Assembly (NCBI RefSeq): GCF_024611995.1
Contig: NZ_CP102509.1
Span: 8,571,150-8,635,149 of the forward strand
Direction of reading: 5' to 3'
DNA from: Streptomyces sp. NBC_00162
GTDB taxonomy: Bacteria; Actinomycetota; Actinomycetes; Streptomycetales; Streptomycetaceae
DNA: 64,000 bases
Below the pieces are notes generated by a model, which was given only the letters and a program-made list of their open reading frames with translations, had not been told where the DNA came from and ran no database searches. The position numbers and the translations under genes are program-made. This document shows, piece after piece, positions 16,272 to 23,158 of the stretch; position 1 is the first letter of the stretch, and each line of letters opens with the position of its first letter.

Positions 16272-16390
16272 ATGGCTCGTGAACGGATCCGGTGGCCCCT
16301 CGTCGTGGAACGGGCCCGGCAGATCGTGGACGGGTACGCGCCACTCAAGGTGACCTTGAGGCAGGCCGGAGACCTGGTCGGCCGATCCGG
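16272..16390 (+). pseudogene. N-terminal stub of Toprim-type protein
   Basis: The frame starting ATG 16272 reads MARERIRWPLVVERARQIV, then APLKVTLRQAGDLVGRS and stops making sense where the convergent sigma-factor gene ends. This N-terminus is the one usually joined to proteins with the GDFDCSGEDI-type Toprim motif, whose C-terminal part occurs at 11583-11993. It is probably half of a disrupted gene; a GGAGG lies upstream. Confidence 0.4.
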
Positions 16391-17344
16391 TCACCATGCG
16401 GCAATGACCGGAGCGTCGGGTTCGTGCTGCCGCCAAGCCTCGTTGAGGCGCGCGAGCCTGCCCGCTGCGGCGATGCCGCGCAGGGACGCGACCTTCCCGT
16501 CATGGACTTCGAACGCCACGGCGCCCACGACCCGGTGGTCGATCACGGCGAGGACGGCCGGGGAGCCGTTGACCAGCGCGAAATGGAACGTGGGGGAGCC
16601 GCCTGCCAGCCGCCGCTTCGCAGGCGTCGGCTTGAAGCCGGCCCGCACGTGGGAGGCAACCTGTTCGGGCGTCGTGTACCGCAACAGCCGTTTGGCCAGC
16701 CCGTTGCCGTCCGAGAGTGCCATCACATCGTCGGTGAGCAGCGCCACCAGCCGTTCGGTGCGCCCCGACGCGGCCGCGACAAGGAACTCCTCGACGACCC
16801 GGCGCGCGGACGCAGGGTCGACCTCGCCGCCTCGGCGGCGCTCGGCGGCAATCCGGGTCCGGGCTCGGTGGACATGCTGTTGGCTCGCGGACTCGGTGAT
16901 GTCGAGGATCTGGGCCATCTCGGCGTGGCTGTACGAGAATGCCTCGCGCAGGACGTAGACGGCTCGCTCGACCGGCGAGAGGCGTTCCATCAGGGTCAGT
17001 ACGGCCAGGGAAACCGATTCCCGCTGCTCAATGGTGTCGGCCGGGCCGAGCATCGGGTCGCCCTCCAGGAGCGGTTCGGGCAGCCAAGCGCCGACCGCTC
17101 GCTCGTGGCGCACCTGTGCCGAGCGGAGCCGGTCGAGGCACAGGTTGGTGACGACCTTGGTCAGCCACGCTTCCGGGACCTCGATCTGCTGCCGATCGGC
17201 GGCTTGCCAGCGCAGGAACGCGTCCTGAACGGCGTCCTCGGCGTCGGAGGCAGAGCCGAGCAGACGGTACGCGAGCGAGGCCAGCCTGTTTCGGCTGGCC
17301 TCGAACCGACTGGTGTCGAAGCGATCACTGACGGTGCTGCCCAT
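16391..17344 (-). CDS. ECF RNA polymerase sigma factor with SnoaL-like C-terminus (ECF41/SigJ type)
   Basis: A 317-residue sigma factor that directs RNA polymerase to alternative promoters. Region 2 is at about residues 10-75 (ASDAEDAVQDAFLRW), then the linker motif AWLPEP typical of ECF41, region 4 at about 110-165 (RLSPVERAVYVLREAF, SASQQHVHRAR), and a SnoaL_2-like C-terminal domain (about 180-310). In ECF41 proteins that domain acts as a built-in regulator instead of a separate anti-sigma factor. The usual DGGGK motif is altered here (SDGNGLAK). ATG 17344 has AGGGTG upstream; GTG 17353 is an alternative. The gene follows the oxidoreductase by about 20 bp, the arrangement expected for ECF41 and its target. 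Confidence 0.88.
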   Translation of the reverse strand: MGSTVSDRFDTSRFEASRNRLASLAYRLLGSASDAEDAVQDAFLRWQAADRQQIEVPEAWLTKVVTNLCLDRLRSAQVRHERAVGAWLPEPLLEGDPMLGPADTIEQRESVSLAVLTLMERLSPVERAVYVLREAFSYSHAEMAQILDITESASQQHVHRARTRIAAERRRGGEVDPASARRVVEEFLVAAASGRTERLVALLTDDVMALSDGNGLAKRLLRYTTPEQVASHVRAGFKPTPAKRRLAGGSPTFHFALVNGSPAVLAVIDHRVVGAVAFEVHDGKVASLRGIAAAGRLARLNEAWRQHEPDAPVIAAW

Positions 17345-17362
17345 GTGGATCACCCTAGGCGG

Positions 17363-18589
17363 CTACGCGACCGCCTTGTCGGCGGGGGCGTCCTGCGCGT
17401 ACGGGAGCGCCTTCGCGGCGGACGCGTCCGGCGCGGCGGCCAGGTGGCGCTTGCGCTTGGGCACGCAGAAGGTCGGGTGCGAGTTGGTCCACATCGACAT
17501 CTTGAGGATGCCCGCCTTGATCCGTGCGGCCTTCCGGCCGCCCATGTACTTCGGCCTTGCGTGCGCTTCGTGGTCGACCATCTGCAGGATCCCGTCCTGC
17601 CGCCCGAGGCTGATGTGGTTGCCCAGGTAGTCCAGCTTGACGTGTCCGATCTTGCTGCCGGTCAGGCGCCCCACGATGGCCTTCATGGCCTGCCTGCCGG
17701 TGTAGCCGGCCGTGGCGCAGGACATCGGCAGCGGTCGGCCGTTGTCGCCGATGGCGTAGACGCTGTCGCCAGCGGCGTAGACGTTCGGGTGCGAGAGCGA
17801 GCGCATGGTGCGGTCGACGACGATCCGGCCGTTCTCGGTGACCTCCAAGCCGGCAGCGGCGGCAATCGGGCTGACCGCGAACCCGGCGGTCCACACGGTT
17901 GCGTCGGACGCTACGGCGGTGCCGTCGGCGCACAGGACTCGTGTCGCTTCGACGGCTTCGACGCTGGTGTGTTCCATGACGGTGATGCCCAGCCGGTCGC
18001 AGGCCCGGCGCAGGTGGCCGCGGGCTGCGGCGGAGAGCTGGGCGCCGAGCTCGCCGCGGGCGACCAGCGTCACCGACAGGCCGGGCCGGGATTCGGCGAT
18101 CTCGGTGGCGGTCTCGATACCGGTCAGCCCGTCGCCGACGACCAGCACGTTCCCGCCTTCCCGCAGGCTGTCCAGGCGCTCGCGCAGGCGCAGCGCCGAG
18201 GGCCGGGCGGCGACGTCGAAGGCGTGCTCAGCCACACCTGGGACGCTCCGGTCGTCGCCGTGGCTGCCGAGCGCGTAGAGAAGCGTGTCGTAGCCGAGTT
18301 CGTCACCGCCGTTGGCGCCAGCCACAATGACGACCTGGCGCTCGGGGTCGACGGCGGTGACGCGGGCCAGGTGCAGCCGTATCCCCGTGTCCGCGAAAAT
18401 GTCGGCGAGCTTCTGGGTTTCGATCTCCTGGCCGGCGGCGACCTGGTGGAGCCGCAGCCGCTCGAGAAAGTCCGGCACGGCGTTGACCACGGTGATCTCG
18501 GTGTCCGCCGGGGACAGCCGACGGGCTAGGTTCCCGGCCACGTAGGTCCCGGCATAGCCGGCGCCGAGGACGACGATGCGGTGCTTCAT
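17363..18589 (-). CDS. FAD-dependent NAD(P)H dehydrogenase-like oxidoreductase
   Basis: A 408-residue flavoprotein of the type-II NADH dehydrogenase-like family. The N-terminal FAD-binding Rossmann motif is VVLGAGYAGTYVA (6-18), the NAD(P) motif VLVVGDGLTGIETA lies near 155-170, and the FAD-closing motif YAAGDSVY near 295. It probably transfers electrons from NAD(P)H to a quinone or other acceptor at the membrane face. The start is ATG 18589 with AGGAG 7 bp upstream; upstream in-frame codons lack support. It is the first gene of a two-gene operon with the ECF41 sigma factor. A perfect TGTGA-N6-TCACA palindrome sits 81-96 bp upstream of the start. Confidence 0.88.
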   Translation of the reverse strand: MKHRIVVLGAGYAGTYVAGNLARRLSPADTEITVVNAVPDFLERLRLHQVAAGQEIETQKLADIFADTGIRLHLARVTAVDPERQVVIVAGANGGDELGYDTLLYALGSHGDDRSVPGVAEHAFDVAARPSALRLRERLDSLREGGNVLVVGDGLTGIETATEIAESRPGLSVTLVARGELGAQLSAAARGHLRRACDRLGITVMEHTSVEAVEATRVLCADGTAVASDATVWTAGFAVSPIAAAAGLEVTENGRIVVDRTMRSLSHPNVYAAGDSVYAIGDNGRPLPMSCATAGYTGRQAMKAIVGRLTGSKIGHVKLDYLGNHISLGRQDGILQMVDHEAHARPKYMGGRKAARIKAGILKMSMWTNSHPTFCVPKRKRHLAAAPDASAAKALPYAQDAPADKAVA

Positions 18590-18669
18590 GTGATGCTCCT
18601 GTCGGTTCGCTCCGCTGGGCTCTCGGTGACTTGAGCGGGACAGCGCCCCGATTCCTGACAGGAAGCACA

Positions 18670-18685
18670 TGTGACGTGGGTCACA
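18670..18685. promoter_or_regulatory. TGTGA-N6-TCACA palindrome (Crp- or Rex-like site)
   Basis: TGTGAC-GTGG-GTCACA is a perfect inverted repeat 81-96 bp upstream of the oxidoreductase start. The TGTGA-N6-TCACA form is the Crp consensus and also matches the outer bases of the Rex operator, which controls NADH dehydrogenase genes in Streptomyces. The inner C/G bases fit Crp better than Rex. Confidence 0.55.
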
Positions 18686-18734
18686 GGTCGGTAAAGGTGT
18701 CGGTGTCGCCCTGTGATGGCGGCCGGTGTGCTGG

Positions 18735-18975
18735 TCAGGCCCTACGTGCGGTCACCGCGCGACGCACCGCGTAGGCAGCGGCGCCGGCGGCCAGCACCAC
18801 GGCGCCGGAAAGCACCGACGAGGCCGGCAGGGCGAACGCGAGGACGAGGCAGCCGGCAAGCCCGACGACGGGGATGATCCGCGCCGGTCGGCCCTCGTCC
18901 GGGGCGAGCGTCCAGGCGGAGGCGTTGGCGATGGCGTAGTAGGCGAGCACCCCGAAGCCGCGCCGCAGCAACGGT
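18735..18975 (-). pseudogene. C-terminal fragment of APC-type amino acid permease
   Basis: Minus-strand frame reading LLRRGFGVLAYYAIANASAW, TLAPDEGRPARIIPVVGLAG, then two hydrophobic helices and a basic end AVRRAVTARRA. FGVLAYYAIANASAW is characteristic of the last transmembrane helices of APC-superfamily permeases, which are normally ~450 residues. Upstream sequence loses coding sense near 18975, so nearly all of the gene is gone. Confidence 0.6.
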
Positions 18976-19089
18976 GCGTGACCCGAACGGACCGCGTCCG
19001 GTGCATGCCGCCGCCGCAGACCATCGTGAACTGCGAAACCCCAGCTCAGCGTGTTCGCCCCCGCCCCGTAGGCAGGACCGGCCGGGCCG

Positions 19090-19121
19090 AGGGCCGCCAC
19101 CCCTTGAGGGGTGGCGGCCCT
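19090..19121. terminator. Strong hairpin, probable bidirectional terminator
   Basis: AGGGCCGCCACCCC (19090-19103) and GGGGTGGCGGCCCT (19108-19121) form a perfect 14-bp stem with a TTGA loop, followed by TTTGGTCTGT. It lies about 100 bp downstream of the sigma/IclR-like operon, which ends at 19218. Confidence 0.7.
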
Positions 19122-19217
19122 TTGGTCTGTCTTGGGTGAGGTGGCGGCGGCAGGCCGCCCGGTCCCTGCTGCCCAGGCGGCATACGGGTGTCTTTTGACC
19201 TGCCTCTGGCTTGTCGG

Positions 19218-20957
19218 TCAGGGGAGGGCGATGGCGCGGGGTGGTCGGGCGGTCTCTGCGGGCCATGAGTCGGGAGTGGTCGGGGTGTCTGTGGTGGGGG
19301 TGGCTGTGGTGGTGAGGAGGCGGGCGAGGAGGAGGCCGGCGGAGGCTTCACTGAGGGCCTTCGCGGTGCGGCGCAGGCGCCGGTGCTGGCCGGTGGGCAG
19401 GGCCAGGGCGACGCAGGTGGCGTCGCTGCCGGGCAGGGTGAGGGAGAACGCGGCGCACACGTTGCGGTCGGAGTACTCGAGGAGGTCGAACTGGGCTGCG
19501 TTCGGGCCGTGGCTGTCGAGGTTGTCGAAGAGGGTCCGGGGGTCGGTGATCGTGCGCCCCGTGAGGGGGATGGGCTCGTAGCGGGTCAGGTGTTCCATGC
19601 GGGCTTCGAAGTCGAGGTCGGCGAGGAGTGCTTTGCCCACGGCGCTGGCGTGGGCGGTGTCGGTGAACGCGGCCCCGACACGGACCGGTGGTGCGCTCTC
19701 GCTGTGGGACGACTGGAGAATGTTGATCTCTCCGCTGGTGTAGGTGCTGAGGTAGACGGCAGCGCCGAGGTGGTCGCGCAGCCCGTCGAGGGTCTGCTGC
19801 ATCAGCAGTTCGTGCTGCTCGGGGCGGCCGGCCATTTCCATGACGGGTCCGGGCAGATGCGCGCCGGCGATGGTTTCGACGAGGTACTGCGCGCGCAGCC
19901 AGTGCAGCAGCCACGCTGTCGAGGTCACGGACATGCCGGTGCGCCGGGCGAGGTCGCGGGTGGTGATCCCCCCGGAGCTTTGGATGTGGTGGAGCAGGTC
20001 ACGGGCCCGGACCGCGGCTGCCTGCTGCTGGGGTGGCTGTGCGGGCAGGATGCGGGAGCGGGCCATGTCGGTCAGGACTGCCGGTCGCAGGGAGTTAGCC
20101 GACCACCACGGCTCCTTGCCCAGGTTCCAGCCCTGCACAACATCGGGGCGGGCGGCGGCCGCTGCCTGGGCCGCCGCGGCCGCCAGGTGGGCTGAAGGGT
20201 CGGGCAGGGGCAGGATCAGCGCGCCGCTCTGCTTCCCGTCCACCGCTGTCAGGTGCGGCCGTCCGTCACCAAGTTCGGGTTCGGGCCGGGTGTCGCCAGC
20301 CGGATGGTCGGGGGTGGGGAAGGCAGGTGGGGGCACGAGCACGAGATGCGGCCCGCCCCGCCGGTCCGCCGGTCCGGTCTGCGAGTCCGGTGCCGCGGTT
20401 GTCGTCCCGGCCGGGTGGGAGGGGTCGGGGGTGAGCATCTCCTCGCTGACGCCGAGCCGGTTGCGGATCTCGTCGAAGAACTGCGGGTCCTCGACCGGCG
20501 CGATGGGGGCGGTGGGGGAGGGGCGGCGGTGAGCGGTCGCGGCGAGCAGCCGGCGGGCGTCGCTGTGTCCGTGCCGGGCCGCTTCCGCGACCAGGAACTT
20601 CACGTCTTCCCGCCGGTCGCCGCCAGCCCGCCCGACCCGTCCGGCGAGGGCGGCCAGCCTAAACAGGGCGCCGGGATGCCCGGCCTCGCTCGCCTTGCCC
20701 AGCCACTGCTCCGCCCGCAGCAGCTCACCGCGCGTCAGGGCCTTCGTACCGAGCCGGTACAGGGAGTTGGCGTGAGACCGTTCCTCGGCGGACAGGCCGT
20801 AGGTGTCGGTCAGGGGCCCGAAGTAGCCGCCGGGCCGGTCCCAGAAATCATGCGGCCCGGCGAGCTGGGCCAGCAGTTGCGCGAGCCCGGCCGGGACCTG
20901 CGGATCTGGGCGGCCCGCCCCGCCGCGGTGGTCGTCGTACCTGCTCACATCCGTCAC
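19218..20957 (-). CDS. Sel1-like / IclR-like regulatory fusion protein
   Basis: A 579-residue protein. Residues ~60-140 have Sel1/TPR-like helix pairs (SLYRLGTKALTRGELLRAEQ, WLGKASEAGHPGALFRLAAL). A long Pro-rich linker (150-270) follows. Residues ~316-363 form a winged helix (GGITTRDLARRTGMSVTSTA), and ~380-560 resemble an IclR effector-binding domain (VYLSTYTSGEINIL, ASAVGKALLADLDF). This predicts a ligand-sensing DNA-binding regulator with a protein-interaction module. Canonical IclR proteins are ~260 residues with an N-terminal HTH, so the N-terminal half is an addition. GTG 20957 overlaps the stop of the sigma region 4 gene (GTGA), implying translational coupling. It is the last gene of the operon. 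Confidence 0.75.
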   Translation of the reverse strand: MTDVSRYDDHRGGAGRPDPQVPAGLAQLLAQLAGPHDFWDRPGGYFGPLTDTYGLSAEERSHANSLYRLGTKALTRGELLRAEQWLGKASEAGHPGALFRLAALAGRVGRAGGDRREDVKFLVAEAARHGHSDARRLLAATAHRRPSPTAPIAPVEDPQFFDEIRNRLGVSEEMLTPDPSHPAGTTTAAPDSQTGPADRRGGPHLVLVPPPAFPTPDHPAGDTRPEPELGDGRPHLTAVDGKQSGALILPLPDPSAHLAAAAAQAAAAARPDVVQGWNLGKEPWWSANSLRPAVLTDMARSRILPAQPPQQQAAAVRARDLLHHIQSSGGITTRDLARRTGMSVTSTAWLLHWLRAQYLVETIAGAHLPGPVMEMAGRPEQHELLMQQTLDGLRDHLGAAVYLSTYTSGEINILQSSHSESAPPVRVGAAFTDTAHASAVGKALLADLDFEARMEHLTRYEPIPLTGRTITDPRTLFDNLDSHGPNAAQFDLLEYSDRNVCAAFSLTLPGSDATCVALALPTGQHRRLRRTAKALSEASAGLLLARLLTTTATPTTDTPTTPDSWPAETARPPRAIALP

Positions 20958-21178
20958 CTGTCCTTCCTTCCGTTGCTCTTCTTCTTCCTATGCCCATCCC
21001 GAATATGCCCAGTGAGCTTGCGCCTTAGGTACTCGACCGCTTTATTCCGCAGATTGTGCAGACGTCGCGCAGGTATGCCGAGCGCGGCCGCGATCTCCAC
21101 ATCTGTGAGCCCCCGGCTCTGCAGGGCCACCACCTGCTGGCGCTGGCCCTCCGGCATCCGCTCGATCTCCCGCCTCAT
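20954..21178 (-). CDS. Sigma-70 region 4-like protein (separate polypeptide)
   Basis: A 74-residue protein: REIERMPEGQRQQVVALQSR, GLTDVEIAAALGIPARRLHN, then a very basic tail (RRKLTGHIRDGHRKKKSNGRKDR). This is the -35-binding helix-turn-helix of ECF sigma factors, starting with the typical MPEGQRQ segment. Region 2 is encoded by the preceding gene; ATG 21178 shares its A with that gene's TGA (TGATG). The gene could be the second subunit of a two-part sigma factor, made by coupled re-initiation, or the product of an old frameshift between regions 2 and 4. The ribosome binding site (GGGAG) is only 3 bp from the ATG, which supports coupling. Confidence 0.72.
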   Translation of the reverse strand: MRREIERMPEGQRQQVVALQSRGLTDVEIAAALGIPARRLHNLRNKAVEYLRRKLTGHIRDGHRKKKSNGRKDR

Positions 21179-21558
21179 CAGCTCCCGCTGCCGGCGCCGC
21201 CCTCATCGACGGGCTCCTGCTCCTGGGGGAAGGCCTCGAGGCCGTCTCCGCCCATCCGCGTCAGCCGCTCGCCCGAACGCTGCTGCCTGCGGTACTCGTC
21301 GACGGCGAGGTTGTGCACGGCTCGCCGCAGGTACGCCATCACATCCGTATCCGGATCGAGCTCACCGCAAGCGGCCTTCAACCCCACCTTCAGGTACGCC
21401 TCCTGCACCACGTCCTGACACGCCGCCAGCGACCACGACCGGTAAGAACGCCGCAGCGCTGACGGCTCCGTCCTCACAAACAGCGGATACGCCTTCAACA
21501 ACCGCTGCGCCACATCCGCATCCGGCGCGAACTCCTCTTCCGCTCCCTCGCCTACCAC
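21178..21558 (-). CDS. Sigma-70 region 2-like protein (separate polypeptide)
   Basis: A 126-residue protein with an ECF region 2: ALRRSYRSWSLAACQDVVQE, AYLKVG, then DVMAYLRRAVHNLAVDEYRR, the part that binds core polymerase and melts the -10. The C-terminus is acidic and Gly/Ser-rich (EAFPQEQEPVDEGGAGSGS), like the linker that normally leads to region 4, but the frame ends there at TGA. Start GTG 21558 overlaps the upstream gene's stop by a few bases. If the arrangement is genuine this is half of a split sigma factor; if it is a mutation, the holo-protein would be about 200 residues. Confidence 0.72.
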   Translation of the reverse strand: MVGEGAEEEFAPDADVAQRLLKAYPLFVRTEPSALRRSYRSWSLAACQDVVQEAYLKVGLKAACGELDPDTDVMAYLRRAVHNLAVDEYRRQQRSGERLTRMGGDGLEAFPQEQEPVDEGGAGSGS

Positions 21559-21839
21559 GGGCCCCGCTCCCCGCCGGCCGCCGGGCGGGCGCCAGCCGCG
21601 GCACCCACCGCGACCCGCACCCCCACAACGCCCTGCGCGGTGACGTCCACCCGCACGAGGACGACGTCAGTGGTGCACACGCACCCGCCTTCCTCGTTCC
21701 GCGGACTCCTCGGTGCGCGGGGCCGTGCGGTCTTGCGGCTGATGAAGCGTTGCTGGCACAGCTGCACCAGGACGACCAGCGCGTGTGCCGCGCTTACGGC
21801 GGCCGGGACATGCCCGATCCAATCCAAGGACGCCGTCAT
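21552..21839 (-). CDS. Small protein leading the split-sigma operon
   Basis: A 95-residue protein starting at ATG 21839 with GGAG 10 bp upstream. Residues 1-30 are hydrophobic/amphipathic (DWIGHVPAAVSAAHALVVLV), the middle is basic (RKTARPRAPRSPRNEEGG), and residues 58-80 form a beta-like stretch (TDVVLVRVDVTAQGVVGVRV). The family is not recognised. Its stop overlaps the region 2 gene's GTG start, so it is translationally coupled to the sigma pair and could act as its membrane tether or regulator. That is inference from position only. Confidence 0.5.
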   Translation of the reverse strand: MTASLDWIGHVPAAVSAAHALVVLVQLCQQRFISRKTARPRAPRSPRNEEGGCVCTTDVVLVRVDVTAQGVVGVRVAVGAAAGARPAAGGERGPW

Positions 21840-22266
21840 GTTCAGTGGTTCTCCATCTATCCGGGTGGGACACGGTCGGCGTGAACGCGTCCTCGCCCCC
21901 CAGACGAACCCCAAGGCACACTTCTCCCTCCACAGCCCCCCGATTCACCCATGCGAGTGAATGTCATGCCCGTCCCGCCTGGTGCGTCGGGATCTGCTCG
22001 CATGCTCCGCTGCGTGCTGCGGGGTCGTGCCTGACTGCCGTCGGGCAGTGCAGAACCGGCCAGAGTGTTGAGAGCGAACCGCCGCTGCACGCCCGCGCTG
22101 TGCGGCAGCTGCGCCAGCACCACCACCCTGCGGTCAATGCCGCGAGCGCGCTCGCGCAACTGCCGACCCGCCTTCCCGCCCAGGCGATGGTGCAACGGCG
22201 CGCTGATTCGTCAGGGCCCATCGGGGGGTGGCCGCCAGGACGGGTACGGAACAAGTGGTGCCACGG

Positions 22267-22431
22267 TCAACTGGCCATGGCGAAGATGCCAATGAAGAAG
22301 GCCATGTAGAGCAGCAGGAGCGCACCGGCTACGGCCGCCACGATGAGGACCGCCTTCATCACTTTTTCTAGGGCCCGATGGTCGCGGGCGGGTCGCACAG
22401 GAACCTCGGGACAACCCTCGTTATCAGTCAC
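22267..22431 (-). CDS. Single-pass membrane micro-protein
   Basis: A 54-residue minus-strand frame from GTG 22431 (AGGA 7 bp upstream) to TGA 22267. Residues 1-24 are charged (TDNEGCPEVPVRPARDHRA), then one long hydrophobic helix MKAVLIVAAVAGALLLLYMA to near the C-terminus. It would sit in the cytoplasmic membrane with a short cytosolic head. An internal ATG at 22359 could give a 30-residue form. Function unknown. It stands alone between the operon promoter region and the IS21 element. Confidence 0.4.
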   Translation of the reverse strand: MTDNEGCPEVPVRPARDHRALEKVMKAVLIVAAVAGALLLLYMAFFIGIFAMAS

Positions 22432-22553
22432 GGAACCATCCTGCTGATCGCGGTGGCGGCAGGCTATCCGTAGAAGTACTCACGTGCGACGGTCGTCTCC
22501 GACGCTCCGCCTGGCCAGGTAGGAATCGACATGGCCATAACGGCCGATGTGAC

Positions 22554-22640
22554 TCAGTAGGTCTGGTGGCAGAGCGCGGCCACGGCAGGGCTGGTGACGC
22601 CGTGCGCGGCGCGGCACAGCTCCGTCATGTCCGCGGCCCC
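22554..22640 (-). pseudogene. 3' remnant of a gene
   Basis: The minus-strand end DMTELCRAAHGVTSPAVAAL, then CHQTY and a stop is protein-like and GC-rich at third positions. The upstream sequence in the same frame is Pro/Arg-rich without coding character. Probably the last ~28 residues of a deleted gene. The parent protein is not identified. Confidence 0.3.
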
Positions 22641-23102
22641 TGCCCCGGGAGCGCGTACCGGACGGGGCGGTGCGGGCGTACGGCATGACGCGGACGCCTT
22701 GGTCGGCGACAGACGCTGACCGCTCTCCCTGGTTGGCGCGGGCGGCGAATAGCGCCGCCCGCGCCGCGCTGCCTGTTCGGGGAGCCGGCCACTGCCGATG
22801 GACTTTGGACCTGGTTGCGGTGACGTCAGGGGGTGGCGGAGCCCTCGGAGAGCGGCCCGTCCTTGAGGCGCGGGTGCCAAAGAAGGCTCAGCACCCGGTG
22901 GGGGACCCGGTCGTCAGACAGCCGTCTGGCCGCCCGTCATGCTTCCGCGGGGAGCTGGGCCAACATCACACACCCGGCAGATCCCAGCTCCCCGAAGAAC
23001 GCTGCTGGGCCGGAGGGCTGACACATGCCCCGCCTCACACATGACACGCATCGGCGTCTCGCTGCAAACCCACTCGGAGTCCAGCACTGTGTCGCTGCTT
23101 CG
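22641..23102. other. Non-coding gap with strong hairpin
   Basis: No intact gene seen. It contains the 13-bp perfect hairpin at 22735-22765 (separate entry), and then unremarkable sequence to the left end of the IS21-family element. Confidence 0.4.
22735..22765. repeat. Perfect 13-bp hairpin
   Basis: GGCGCGGGCGGCG (22735-22747), loop AATAG, CGCCGCCCGCGCC (22753-22765). All-G/C stem with no T-run. It may be a terminator or simply a remnant. Confidence 0.5.
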
Positions 23103-23158
23103 TGAAAACTGACCCCCTGGCAGTCTCCGAATCTTGACCCCTTCCGGACTCTTGGAGG

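Noticed and set aside
16292..18529. 745-residue plus-strand frame
   Set aside because: It lies antisense to the ECF41 sigma factor and the flavin oxidoreductase, which both show clear motifs. GC-rich DNA produces such long antisense frames.
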